A DNA stretch of 64,000 bases from Streptomyces deccanensis (GTDB taxonomy: Bacteria; Actinomycetota; Actinomycetes; Streptomycetales; Streptomycetaceae), in contig NZ_CP092431.1 of assembly GCF_022385335.1 (NCBI RefSeq), positions 7,316,001 through 7,380,000 of the forward strand, read 5' to 3'. This document shows, one piece after another, positions 51,769 through 61,183 of the stretch. A program made the position numbers and the translations under genes. Within the stretch, counting starts at the first letter, position 1. Each line of letters starts with the position of its first letter. Under the pieces are notes generated by a model. That model searched no databases, was not told the DNA's origin, and saw only the letters and a program-made list of their open reading frames with translations.

Positions 51769-52730
51769 GCGCACTCCTCGACAAGACGGCGGAGGCGGCC
51801 GACCGGCGGCGGCCCCCGGCGCGGAAGCCGAATCGCTGGGCCGCTCCGCCCCGCCCCGTCTGGGAGGAGGAACCCGCGAAGGCGGGTCTCGCGGGCAAGG
51901 GCATCGCCTTGGGCTTCGCCTGCTTCGCGATCCTCTTCCCCCTGTGGATCGTCATCGTCACCAGCCTCCAGACGAAGAAGACCATCGACGAGGCGGGCGG
52001 CCTGGTCGTCATCCCCAAGGGCGTCACCTTCATCGCCTACCAGGAACTCCTCAGCGGCGGCCAGGTCCAGAAGGCCGCGCTGGTCAGCGTCGGCATCACC
52101 CTCGTCGGCACGCTGTTCAGCATGACCGTCTCGGTGCTGTGCGCCTACGGCCTGTCCCGGGTCGGCTCCCTCGGCCACCGCTGGATCCTGATGACCCTGC
52201 TCGCCACGATGTTCTTCGGCGCGGGCCTGATCCCGACGTACCTCCTGGTCCAGGCCCTGGGCCTGACCGACACCTACCTCGCGCTGATCCTCCCCAGCGC
52301 GGTGAGCGTCTTCAACATCCTGGTTCTGCGTTCGTTCTTCATGGGCATCTCGCCGGAACTCATCGACAGCGCGCGCATCGACGGCGCCGGTGACTGGCGC
52401 ATCCTGTGGAAGATCGTGATGCCGCTGTCGAGGGCGGTCCTCGCGGTCATCGCCCTCTTCTACGCGGTCGGTTACTGGAGCGCCTGGTTCAACGCGTCCA
52501 TCTACCTGACCGACCAGGACATGATGCCGCTGCAGAACGTCATGATCCAGCTGGTTCAGAAACAGGAACGGCCGGTCGGCCTCTCCGCCCAGATCAACAC
52601 CGGTCAACTCTCGCCGCTCGCCATCCAGATGGCGGTCATGGTCATGGCCCTCCTGCCCGTCGCCGTGCTCTCCCCCTTCGTCCAGAAGCACTTCAAGAAG
52701 GGCATGCTGACCGGCGCGGTCAAGGGTTGA
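51765..52730 (+). CDS. Carbohydrate ABC transporter permease (LplC-like)
   Basis: A 321-residue permease, the partner of the preceding gene, with six helices and the EAA loop IDSARIDGAGDWRILWKIVMPLS. The ATG overlaps the previous stop by 4 bp. It is followed by a 252-bp gap that holds the dispersed repeat before the GH74 gene. Confidence 0.92.
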   Translation: MSALLDKTAEAADRRRPPARKPNRWAAPPRPVWEEEPAKAGLAGKGIALGFACFAILFPLWIVIVTSLQTKKTIDEAGGLVVIPKGVTFIAYQELLSGGQVQKAALVSVGITLVGTLFSMTVSVLCAYGLSRVGSLGHRWILMTLLATMFFGAGLIPTYLLVQALGLTDTYLALILPSAVSVFNILVLRSFFMGISPELIDSARIDGAGDWRILWKIVMPLSRAVLAVIALFYAVGYWSAWFNASIYLTDQDMMPLQNVMIQLVQKQERPVGLSAQINTGQLSPLAIQMAVMVMALLPVAVLSPFVQKHFKKGMLTGAVKG

Positions 52731-52783
52731 CCGGGGCGCCCATGGACTCGGGGGTGCGGGTGCGTCGGCGGCTGCGGGCCCGG

Positions 52784-52900
52784 TGGGGCTTCTCGCGCAG
52801 TTCCCCGCGCCCCTGAAAAGCAGGGGCTGCGCCCCGTGCTTTTCGGGCCGAAAGGGCCGTAGGCCCTTAAGGGGCGCGGGGAACCGCGCGAGAAGCCCCA
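52784..52900. repeat. Dispersed GC-rich palindromic repeat, copy E (complete, two arms)
   Basis: The left arm (52784-52817) starts TGGGGCTTCTCGCGCAGTTC and the right arm (52867-52900) ends CGCGAGAAGCCCCA; they are 34-nt near-perfect reverse complements. Between them lies a smaller hairpin (GGGGC-TGC-GCCCC). This is the fullest copy in the window and separates the importer genes from GH74, where it may terminate or attenuate. Confidence 0.9.
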
Positions 52901-52982
52901 CCGCGCCGCACTCGCCATCGCACCGAACCCACCGAGTCATCAGGCGCCCACCCACGCCCTCCCCGTACGAACGAGGTATCCC

Positions 52983-55235
52983 ATGCGCACCCCCCGCCCC
53001 ACCCCCCACCCCAGCCGCCGCACCGTACTCGCCGCGACCTCCGCCACCGCCGCCCTCACCACCCTGCCCGCCCTCGCCACCCCGGCCCACGCGGCGGAGC
53101 CCCACGCCGGGCCCCGAACCGGCAAGTCCGCCGGAGGCTACCGTTGGCGCAACGCGGTGATCGGCGGCACCGGATTCGTCACCGGCGTCCTCTTCCACCC
53201 GGCGAGACCCGGTCTCGCCTACGCCCGCACCGACATCGGCGGCGCCTACCGCTGGGACGACCGCAAGGCCCGCTGGACCCCGCTGACCGACCACCTCGGC
53301 TGGGACGACTGGAACCTCACCGGCGTGGAGGCCATCGCCCTCGACCCCGCCCACCCGAACCGCGTCTACCTCGCCCTCGGCACCTACGCCCAGCCCTGGG
53401 CCGGGAACGGCGCGGTCCTCCGTTCCGACGACCGCGGCGCCACCTGGACCCGCACCGACCTCACCGTGAAGCTCGGCGCCAACGAGGACGGCCGGGGCGC
53501 CGGCGAGCGTCTCCTCGTCGACCCGCGCGACAGCGACACCCTGTGGCTGGGCACCCGACACGACGGCCTGCTCAGGTCGACGGACCGGGGCGCCACCTGG
53601 GCGGTGGCGACCGGCTTCCCGGCGACCCCCAGCGCCACCGGGCAGGGCGTCACCCTCCTCGTCGCCGCGGGCCGCACCCTCTACGCCGGCTGGGGCGACG
53701 GCGACGGCACCTCCGCCGGCAAGAACCTGTACCGCACGGCCGACGGCACCACCTGGGAGGCCGTCCCCGGGCAGCCGAGCGGCACCTCCGCCAAGGTCCC
53801 GATCCGCGCCGCGTACGACCGGCACACCCGCGAGCTGTACGTGACGTACGCCGACGCCCCCGGCCCCAACGGCCAGTCCGACGGCAGTGTGCACAAGCTC
53901 CGCACCACCACGGGCAGGTGGACCGAGGTGACCCCGGTGAAGCCCGGCGGCACCACGACCGACGGCGGCACCGACAGCTTCGGCTACGGCGGCGTCGCCG
54001 TCGACGCCCGCCGCCCGGGCACGGTGGTCGTCTCCACCAACAACCGCTGGGCCGAGATCGACACCCTCTTCCGGTCCACGGACGGCGGCCGCACCTGGAC
54101 GTCGCTCAAGGACTCCGCCGTCCTCGACGTCTCCGAGACCCCGTATCTCAAGTGGGGTGCCGACAAGCCCAAGTTCGGCTGGTGGATCCAGGCGCTGGCC
54201 CTCGACCCGTTCGACTCCGAGCACGTCGTCTACGGCACCGGAGCGACCCTCTACGGCACCCGCGACCTGAAGCGCTGGGCGCCGCAGATCCGGGGGCTGG
54301 AGGAGACGTCCGTGCGTCAGCTGATCTCGCCTCCGACCGGGCAGGCGCATCTGCTGAGCGGCTCAGGTGACATCGGCACGATGTACCACGAACGCCTCAC
54401 GGCGTCACCGTCGCGCGGCATGGCGTCGAACCCCGTCTTCGGATCGGCGACGGGGCTGGCACAGGCCTCGACGAAGCCGTCGTACGTGGTCCGCACCGGC
54501 TGGGGCGACCACGGAAACGGGGCCCACTCCCACGACGGGGGCCGTACCTGGGCGCCCTTCGCGGCCCAGCCCGCCATCGCCAAGGACGCACCCGGGCCGA
54601 TCGCCACCAACGCCGACGGCAGCGTGCTGCTGTGGTCCTTCGTGCACTGGGACGGCACGAAGTACGCGGCCCACCGCTCCGCCGACAACGGGGCGACCTG
54701 GACCGAGATCGCCTCCTTCCCGAAGGGCGCCACACCGGTCGCCGACCCGGCCGACCCCACGCGCTTCTACGCCTACGACACCGACACGGGAACGCTGTAC
54801 GCCAGCACGGACAGCGGTGTCACCTTCACGGCCCGGGCGACCGGACTGCCCAAGGGCGACAGTCAGTTCAAGCTGGTCGCGGCGCCCGGCCGCACCGGGG
54901 ACCTCTGGCTGAGCGCGAAGACGAACGGGCTGTACCGGTCCACCGACGGCGGGGCCGGCTTCTCGAAGATCGACAGCTGCTGGGCCTCGTACACCCTCGG
55001 CTTCGGCAAGGCCGCCGACGGCGCCGACTACCCGGCGATCTACCAGGTCGGCTCGACCGGGTCCATCACCGCCGTCCATCGCTCCGACGACGGCGCGAAG
55101 ACCTGGATCCGTATCAACGACGACGCCCACCAGTGGGGCTGGACCGGCGAGGTCATCGTGGGTGACCCGCGCGTGTACGGCCGCGTCTACCTGGCGACGA
55201 ACGGGCGCGGCATCCAGTACGGGGACCCGGTCTGA
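52983..55235 (+). CDS. GH74 xyloglucanase (endo-beta-1,4-glucanase)
   Basis: A 750-residue secreted GH74 protein with a Tat-type signal (RRTVLAATS...ATPAHA, cleaved about 37). GH74 enzymes are double seven-bladed propellers acting on xyloglucan. The two catalytic aspartates are D84 in RTDIGGAYRWD and D463 in SGSGDIG. Propeller blades repeat the SxDxGxTW motif (for example RSDDRGATW, RSTDRGATW, RSTDGGRTW). No carbohydrate-binding module is attached. The stop overlaps the GH42 start. Confidence 0.93.
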   Translation: MRTPRPTPHPSRRTVLAATSATAALTTLPALATPAHAAEPHAGPRTGKSAGGYRWRNAVIGGTGFVTGVLFHPARPGLAYARTDIGGAYRWDDRKARWTPLTDHLGWDDWNLTGVEAIALDPAHPNRVYLALGTYAQPWAGNGAVLRSDDRGATWTRTDLTVKLGANEDGRGAGERLLVDPRDSDTLWLGTRHDGLLRSTDRGATWAVATGFPATPSATGQGVTLLVAAGRTLYAGWGDGDGTSAGKNLYRTADGTTWEAVPGQPSGTSAKVPIRAAYDRHTRELYVTYADAPGPNGQSDGSVHKLRTTTGRWTEVTPVKPGGTTTDGGTDSFGYGGVAVDARRPGTVVVSTNNRWAEIDTLFRSTDGGRTWTSLKDSAVLDVSETPYLKWGADKPKFGWWIQALALDPFDSEHVVYGTGATLYGTRDLKRWAPQIRGLEETSVRQLISPPTGQAHLLSGSGDIGTMYHERLTASPSRGMASNPVFGSATGLAQASTKPSYVVRTGWGDHGNGAHSHDGGRTWAPFAAQPAIAKDAPGPIATNADGSVLLWSFVHWDGTKYAAHRSADNGATWTEIASFPKGATPVADPADPTRFYAYDTDTGTLYASTDSGVTFTARATGLPKGDSQFKLVAAPGRTGDLWLSAKTNGLYRSTDGGAGFSKIDSCWASYTLGFGKAADGADYPAIYQVGSTGSITAVHRSDDGAKTWIRINDDAHQWGWTGEVIVGDPRVYGRVYLATNGRGIQYGDPV

Positions 55236-57229
55236 TGGCCGGTCCCACACGGCCGAGCCTGGCCGACGCCACCCGCGGCCGGATCCTCTTCGGCGGCGAC
55301 TACAACCCCGAACAGTGGCCCGAGGAGGTGTGGCAGGAGGACGTACGCCTCATGAAGGAGGCCGGCGTCAACACCGTCACCCTCGGGGTCTTCTCCTGGG
55401 CCAAGCTCGAACCCCGGCCAGGAGCACGGGAGTTCGGCTGGCTGGACCGGCTGATGGACCTCATGCACGAGCACGGCATCGGGGTCGTCCTCGCCACGCC
55501 CACCTCCTCCCCACCGCCGTGGATGGGGCGCCTCCACCCCGAGACCCTGCCGCGCGACGAGAACGGCCAGATCGAGTGGTGGGGCTCCCGCCAGCACTTC
55601 TCGCACTCCAGCGAGACCTATCGCCGGTACGCCGCCGCCATCACCGAGGACCTCGCCGCCCGCTACGGCGACCACCCGGCCCTCACCATGTGGCACATCA
55701 ACAACGAGTACTGCACCTACGACTACGGCGACGAGGCGGCGCGGACCTTCCGGACGTGGCTCCAGCGGAGGTACGGGACCCTCGACGCGCTCAACGAGGC
55801 CTGGGGCACGGCCTTCTGGAGCCAGGGCTACGACGGGTGGCACGAGATCCTCCCACCGCGCCTCGCCCATTACATGAAGAACCCGAGCCATGTGCTCGAC
55901 TTCAAACGCTTCACGAGCGACATGCTCCTGGAGTGCTACGTCATGGAGCGCGACATCGTCCGCCGGCGCACCCCGCACGTACCGGTCACCACCAACTTCA
56001 TGCCGATGTGGGTGGGGCAGGACGCGTGGCGGTGGGCCGAGGAGGAGGACGTCGTCTCGGTCGACCTCTATCCGGACCCCCGTGACCCGCTCGGCGCGCA
56101 GCACGGAGCCCTGGTCCAGGACATGACCCGCTCCCAGGCGGGCGGCGGCCCGTGGATGCTGATGGAGCAGGCCGCCGGACCGGTCAACTGGCGTGGCGTC
56201 AACCACCCCAAACCCCGTGGACTCAACCGGCTGTGGTCCTTCCAGGCCGTCGCCCGGGGCGCGGACGCCGTCTGCTACTTCCAGTGGCGGCAGTCCCGGC
56301 AGGGCGCGGAGAAGTTCCACTCCGGCATGGTCGGTCACGCGGGCGAGCACGGCCGCACCTACCAGGAGGTGAGACGGCTCGGCCGGGAACTCGCCGCCGT
56401 CGGCCAAGAACTGGCTGGCCGTCACATCGAAGCCGACATCGCGGTGCTGTTCGACTGGAACTCCTGGTGGGCCGGTGCCCAGGACGGCCGACTGTCGTCC
56501 GAGGTCGATCTTCCCCAGGTCGTACGGGCCTGGCACCGCGCCCTCTGGGAGGCGAACCTCACCACGGCCTTCGCGCACCCCGAGCACGATCTCTCCGCCC
56601 ACCGGCTCGTCGTCGTCCCGCAGCTCTACCTCCTCACGGACGCGGCCGTCGACAACCTCCTCGCGTATGTGCGGGGCGGCGGCACCCTCGTCAGCGGCTT
56701 CCTGACCGGGGTCGCCGACGAGGACGACCGGATACGCCCCGGCGGCATGGACGCCCGGCTCCGCGACCTCTTCGGCATCCGCACCCTGCACGAGTGGTGG
56801 CCCCTGGACGCGGGGGAGGAGGTCGAGTGCGACGGCCCCCGGGGCGTCTTCCGGGGCACCCTGTGGTCCGAGGAGATCGAGACGGCGGACGCGGACGAGG
56901 TCGTGCCCTACAAGGGCGGCGAACTCGACGGCTTCCCGGCGGTGTTGCGGAAGGGGCGTGCCTGGTACGTCTCCACGCTGCCCGAACCGGCCGAACTACG
57001 CGCCCTGTTGGGTCGGGTCGCGGCCGACGCCGGGGTGCGGCCGGTCCTGGACGGACTGCCCGGCGGGGTCGAGGCGGTACGGAGAGGCGATGTGCTGTTC
57101 GTGCTCAACCACGGCCGCGACGAGGTCACCGTCGACGTGCCCGGCACCCATCGCGACCTGCTGACGGGGGCGACCGTCACCGGATCGCTGGCGCTCGGCC
57201 GGTACGGCGTGGCGGTACTGAAGCCGTGA
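55235..57229 (+). CDS. GH42 beta-galactosidase
   Basis: A 664-residue GH42 enzyme: N-terminal TIM barrel starting LFGGDYNPEQWPEEVWQEDVRLMKEAGVN, acid/base Glu158 in HINNEY and nucleophile Glu311 in LMEQAAG, then the trimerisation domain and small C-terminal domain. There is no signal peptide, so it acts inside the cell, probably removing beta-galactose from imported side chains. The ATG overlaps the GH74 stop (TGATG), placing an intracellular step in the same message as the secreted endo-enzyme. Confidence 0.92.
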   Translation: MAGPTRPSLADATRGRILFGGDYNPEQWPEEVWQEDVRLMKEAGVNTVTLGVFSWAKLEPRPGAREFGWLDRLMDLMHEHGIGVVLATPTSSPPPWMGRLHPETLPRDENGQIEWWGSRQHFSHSSETYRRYAAAITEDLAARYGDHPALTMWHINNEYCTYDYGDEAARTFRTWLQRRYGTLDALNEAWGTAFWSQGYDGWHEILPPRLAHYMKNPSHVLDFKRFTSDMLLECYVMERDIVRRRTPHVPVTTNFMPMWVGQDAWRWAEEEDVVSVDLYPDPRDPLGAQHGALVQDMTRSQAGGGPWMLMEQAAGPVNWRGVNHPKPRGLNRLWSFQAVARGADAVCYFQWRQSRQGAEKFHSGMVGHAGEHGRTYQEVRRLGRELAAVGQELAGRHIEADIAVLFDWNSWWAGAQDGRLSSEVDLPQVVRAWHRALWEANLTTAFAHPEHDLSAHRLVVVPQLYLLTDAAVDNLLAYVRGGGTLVSGFLTGVADEDDRIRPGGMDARLRDLFGIRTLHEWWPLDAGEEVECDGPRGVFRGTLWSEEIETADADEVVPYKGGELDGFPAVLRKGRAWYVSTLPEPAELRALLGRVAADAGVRPVLDGLPGGVEAVRRGDVLFVLNHGRDEVTVDVPGTHRDLLTGATVTGSLALGRYGVAVLKP

Positions 57230-57262
57230 CCATGACTTCCCCCGGCGCCGGCCGTACGCAGC

Positions 57263-57322
57263 GGCCGGACGAACGATCGGACGGACGGTCGCACGAGTGG
57301 TCGGACGAGCGGTCGGACGAAC
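57263..57322. repeat. Five tandem 12-bp repeats
   Basis: Successive 12-mers are GGCCGGACGAAC, GATCGGACGGAC, GGTCGCACGAGT, GGTCGGACGAGC and GGTCGGACGAAC. They lie in the 200-bp leader between GH42 and GH12. Confidence 0.9.
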
Positions 57323-57429
57323 GTCCGCGGCGATCGGCCTCGGCGCCGGAGAAGACCGTGGCCTCCCCACGAGGCCGCGGTAGCTCCCCACCCCGCATTT
57401 CCCCCCACCCATGGAAGGAACCGACACCC

Positions 57430-58161
57430 ATGGCAACACGCACCCGCACACGCACCCGCACCCTGGGCCGGATCGGCAAGGCCCTGCTCGCCCCCGCGCT
57501 CGCGCTCGGCGCAACGATCGGACTCGCCTCCGCCCCCGCCTCGGCCGCCGTCTGGAACTCCTGCGACCAGTGGGGCAACACCAGCCTGAACGGCTACACG
57601 CTCTACAACAACATCTGGGGCTCCGGCGCCGGCAGCCAGTGCATCTGGGCCAACTCCGGTACGAACTGGGGAGTCTGGGCCAACCACCCCAACACCGGCG
57701 GCATCAAGTCGTACCCCAACTCCAAGAAGGTGATCAACAAGACGATCACCTCGCTCGGCTCGCTCAACAGCAGCTACAACGTCACCGTCCCGTCCTCGGG
57801 CGCGTACAACACCTCGTACGACATCTGGGACACGGACTACGACTACGAGATCATGCTCTGGGTCAACTACAACGGGGCCGTCGGCCCGCTCGGCACCTCA
57901 CAGGGCAATGTGACGCTCGGCGGTCACACCTGGAGCGTCTACAAGGGCAGCAACGGCGCCAACGAGGTCTTCTCGTTCCTGCGCACCTCGGACTCGAACT
58001 CCGGCACGGTCCAGATCCTCCCCATCCTCAAGTGGATCAAGGACACCAAGGGCTGGATGGGCAACGAGACCATCGGTGACGTGCAGTTCGGCTTCGAGGT
58101 GACCTCGTCCTCCGGCGGTCTGGACTTCACCACCAACAACCTGACGGTCAGCAGCAGTTGA
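57430..58161 (+). CDS. GH12 endoglucanase/xyloglucanase
   Basis: A 243-residue secreted GH12 jelly-roll enzyme with a signal peptide (residues 1-39, ends APASA) and mature start AVWNSCDQWGN. The nucleophile is Glu140 in DYEIMLWVNY and the acid/base is Glu223 in VQFGFEV. GH12 enzymes cut beta-1,4-glucan or xyloglucan. No binding module follows. AAGGAA lies 9 nt before ATG 57430. It follows GH42 in the same direction, after a 200-bp gap. Confidence 0.93.
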   Translation: MATRTRTRTRTLGRIGKALLAPALALGATIGLASAPASAAVWNSCDQWGNTSLNGYTLYNNIWGSGAGSQCIWANSGTNWGVWANHPNTGGIKSYPNSKKVINKTITSLGSLNSSYNVTVPSSGAYNTSYDIWDTDYDYEIMLWVNYNGAVGPLGTSQGNVTLGGHTWSVYKGSNGANEVFSFLRTSDSNSGTVQILPILKWIKDTKGWMGNETIGDVQFGFEVTSSSGGLDFTTNNLTVSSS

Positions 58162-58201
58162 CCTGCCGGGACCGGTGAGCCGTAGCCGGTCCGCGTACGA
58201 G

Positions 58202-58239
58202 TCCGAGCCGGTGCCGCCCCCACGCGGCACCGGCTCGGA
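58202..58239. terminator. Bidirectional terminator between GH12 and GH36
   Basis: A perfect 16-bp stem runs TCCGAGCCGGTGCCGC (58202-58217) and GCGGCACCGGCTCGGA (58224-58239) with a 6-nt loop. It ends both convergent transcripts. Confidence 0.93.
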
Positions 58240-58244
58240 TCGTG

Positions 58245-61010
58245 TCAGGCCCCGGTCGCGTCCTCCGGGGTCAGACGGATCAGCAGCACGCCGGGGGTGC
58301 GCGGCACCCACACCCGCAGTTCGCCGGTAGTGGGGTCCCAGGACGCCGCTGAGTCCGCGCGCGCCGTGGACGGGTGCAGGATCTCCGTGCGCACGGGGGC
58401 GTCCGAGGCCGCCAAGTGCCCTACGGAGAGCCGCACTTCGGGCTCGCCACCCCGCCGCCACACCGACAGGTACGTCGGCCCGTGCCCCTCGGGGACCCGC
58501 AGCCCCAGAGCCGACCACGCGTCCGTCCAGCCCGGCAGGCCCAGCGGCCAGAACGGCACGGCCCGCGCCAGATCGCCGCGGATGGACTTGTACGTGCCCA
58601 CCGCCTCGCGTACGAGGGCGAGTTGACGCTCCGTCATGCGGTCCAGGTGTCCCGACAGGTGGATACGGCCGAGAAGGGCGCCGCCGAGGGTGAAGGCGAT
58701 CAGGTCGTCCTCGTACTCGGGCTGCGGGTAGGCCCAGACGGCGCCCTGTTCCGGGGGGACCGCCGTGGGCGCGGCGGCGGCGATCGGGGGGTAGCGGAGG
58801 GGGTCCTGCTGGTCGCTGGTGGACTGGAGCTGGGCCACGGCCAGGGTGGCGCCGTCCATGCGCATACCGCCGGAGGCGCAGTTCTCGACGACGAGGTGCG
58901 GGTAGCGGTCCAGGACGCCGGAGAGCCAGTCCAGGTACGCGCGGGCGTGCCCCAGCAGGCCGGCGCCGGGGGAGAGGTCGCCGGGGGCGGTCGTACCGGG
59001 GTCGATCACGATGTTGTAGTCGAGCTTGAGGTAGCCCACGCCCCAGTCCCCGACGAGCCGGTCCACCGTCTTGTCGAGGTGGGCACGGGCCGCCGGGTGG
59101 CGCAGGTCGAGCTGGTGACGACCCTGCTCGGCCAGCCGCACCCCGTCACGCCGGAAGAAGGCCTCCGGCGGCAGCTCCGCCGCGACCGCACTGCGCACAC
59201 CGACGACCTCGGGCTCCAGCCAGAGCCCGGGAACCATGCCACGCTCCCGAATCCGGTCCAACACGGCCCGGATCCCGCTGTCGGAGGGGGTGGCTGAGCG
59301 GGCCTCGGGGTCGGTTCCGACCTCGGCTCCGGCGCCGGCCTCGGCTTCCGTTCCGGCCTCGGCTCCGGCGCCGGCCTCGGCTTGAGTTCCGGCCGCGGCT
59401 CCGGCCCCGACATCGGCTCCGGCCCACGCCCCGGGTTCGGTGCCGGCCTCGGCTTCCGTTCCGGCCTCGGGTTCGGTGTTGGCCTCGGGTTCGGCTCCGG
59501 CCCACGTTTCGGGTTCGGTGTCGGCTTCGGTTCCGGCCCAGGCCTCGGGTCCGGTGCCGGGCTCGGGTTCGGGTTCCGTTCCGGCCCCGGCCCCGGCCTC
59601 TCGCGCCATCCCGCCGTCCACGCCCCCCGGCGGGAACCGACGTGCCGACGGCAGCCACGCGCCGACGCTGTCCCACCAGCCGCCGTCCACCGTGTCGTCG
59701 TACCAGCCGGAGTCGATGCAGAAGTACTCCGCGCCCGCGTCAGCCGCCGCGTCGATCAGCGGCAGCAGCTTCGCCGTGGTCGGGTCGCCCATCAAGGTGT
59801 TCATGTAGTCGTTGAAGACGACGGGAAGCGTGTCGTGGTCGGGATGGGGACGCCGGACGGCCCGCCGGTACGCGGTCAGCGCCGCCCACGCCTCATCGAG
59901 CCCCGACCCGCCTCCCGACCCGAGCGCGAGCGCCGCCGCCACGGTCGTGAACGTGTCGCCCGGCGCGAGCCGCACCCGCCACTGGTGCTCCGCGTCCGTG
60001 GGCCCGTTGAGCGCGAGATACGTGCCGCGCGCGCGTTCCCCCAGGTCCCAGCGCCACCCGGCAGGCGACTCCACCTGCCAGACCCAGGCCCGACCCCGGC
60101 CGCCGCCGCCCTCCGTGGGGGCCGCGCCCCGGTCCCGGCGGCCATCCCGCTCCGTGAGCGCCCCCATCGCCAGGTGCCCGTCGCTGGGCCAACTCCCGCG
60201 CCCGGTGAGGGCGAGTGCCGCCCGGCTGTCGTGCTGATGGGCGTCGACGCTGATGTCGGCGACCGTCGCCCGCAGCGGCTCGGCGTACCAACGGCACTCC
60301 GCGAGCCAGTCGTTGCGTGCCCGGTGCACATCCAGGAGGTCGGGGGAGGGCAACCCCCCGAGCAGAAGGCTGCTGACGGACTGCACGACGAGCGGCTCGG
60401 CCCCGTCGTTGCGCAGCCGCACCCGGGAGCGGAGAACAGGCACCCCGGCGGGGGAGGACAGCTCGACGAACGCGGTCAACCCGGTGGCGGGGTCGTGGAG
60501 TTCGACGGTCAGCCGCGCCCAGTCGCCCCCACCCGCGCCGTCACCCTCACAGTGCCCCCGGTACACGAGCCGCGCCCCGAAGGCCGTCCCCGTGAACCGC
60601 GGCCCGGACCAGCCGCTGCCGTGCCCGAAGGCGGTCAACTCGACGAGCGGCAGCGCGGTCTCGGGATCCACGGTGTCACCGGAAGGCCCGAGCCGCACCA
60701 GCCGCAGCGTCCCGTCCGAGGCCGTCGCGAACACGCTCGCGATGCCCGGATGCCCCCAGGTGAAGGACGCCCCCGCGCGGCCGACACCACCCGAACCACC
60801 GATCACGCCACCCACCGATCCGCCCTTCGGCTCACCGGCGACGCCACCCACCGCACCACGCACCGATCCGCCCTCCGGCTCACCGGTCACGCCACCCACC
60901 GGACCACCCACCGCACCGCCCACCGATCCACCTGCCGGTCCGCCCTCCGACCCACCCGACACACCACCCACCGCACCGCCTTCACCCAAGTCGCCCGCAC
61001 CCGAGTCCAC
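58245..61010 (-). CDS. GH36 alpha-galactosidase with a large low-complexity insert in the barrel
   Basis: A 921-residue GH36-type enzyme: the nucleophile Asp664 in YLKLDYN, ENCASGGMRMDG and the acid/base Asp733 in STSDQQD. Two regions are unusual. Residues ~5-80 are Gly/Val/Glu repeats (GGSVGGAVGG). Residues ~470-575 are a Glu/Ala/Gly/Thr/Pro repeat placed inside the catalytic domain, between WDSVGAWLPSARRFPPGG and the strand GMVPGLWLEPEVVG. GTG 61010 has AGGAGGGG at good distance, so the N-terminal repeat is translated. No signal peptide. It is likely intracellular. Confidence 0.87.
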   Translation of the reverse strand: MDSGAGDLGEGGAVGGVSGGSEGGPAGGSVGGAVGGPVGGVTGEPEGGSVRGAVGGVAGEPKGGSVGGVIGGSGGVGRAGASFTWGHPGIASVFATASDGTLRLVRLGPSGDTVDPETALPLVELTAFGHGSGWSGPRFTGTAFGARLVYRGHCEGDGAGGGDWARLTVELHDPATGLTAFVELSSPAGVPVLRSRVRLRNDGAEPLVVQSVSSLLLGGLPSPDLLDVHRARNDWLAECRWYAEPLRATVADISVDAHQHDSRAALALTGRGSWPSDGHLAMGALTERDGRRDRGAAPTEGGGGRGRAWVWQVESPAGWRWDLGERARGTYLALNGPTDAEHQWRVRLAPGDTFTTVAAALALGSGGGSGLDEAWAALTAYRRAVRRPHPDHDTLPVVFNDYMNTLMGDPTTAKLLPLIDAAADAGAEYFCIDSGWYDDTVDGGWWDSVGAWLPSARRFPPGGVDGGMAREAGAGAGTEPEPEPGTGPEAWAGTEADTEPETWAGAEPEANTEPEAGTEAEAGTEPGAWAGADVGAGAAAGTQAEAGAGAEAGTEAEAGAGAEVGTDPEARSATPSDSGIRAVLDRIRERGMVPGLWLEPEVVGVRSAVAAELPPEAFFRRDGVRLAEQGRHQLDLRHPAARAHLDKTVDRLVGDWGVGYLKLDYNIVIDPGTTAPGDLSPGAGLLGHARAYLDWLSGVLDRYPHLVVENCASGGMRMDGATLAVAQLQSTSDQQDPLRYPPIAAAAPTAVPPEQGAVWAYPQPEYEDDLIAFTLGGALLGRIHLSGHLDRMTERQLALVREAVGTYKSIRGDLARAVPFWPLGLPGWTDAWSALGLRVPEGHGPTYLSVWRRGGEPEVRLSVGHLAASDAPVRTEILHPSTARADSAASWDPTTGELRVWVPRTPGVLLIRLTPEDATGA
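59285..59605. repeat. Low-complexity tandem repeat encoding the GH36 insert
   Basis: Imperfect repeats based on GCCTCGGCTTCCGTTCCG and GCCTCGGCTCCGGCGCCG alternate across about 320 bp and encode Glu-Ala-Gly/Thr-Glu-Pro units on the minus strand. Reading frame is kept throughout. Confidence 0.85.
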
Positions 61011-61183
61011 GTCGCTTCCCCTCCTGAGCCGTTCGCGGCCGTTCCGTTCCGAGCCCTGCTGAGCTGTCCCGAGCCGAGCCGCCCCGGGCCGCCCCGTCCG
61101 CGCGCCGCCCCAGCCGGAGGCACCCGCACCCGCACCCGCCCCCGAAACCGACCGCGCCCGTGTGAATCCATCGTTACGTTCTC

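Noticed and set aside
57230..57429. Coding extension of GH12 into the 12-mer repeats
   Set aside because: The secretion signal begins cleanly at ATG 57430 with AAGGAA ahead; a Pro/Asp/Glu/Arg repeat before a signal peptide would block export.
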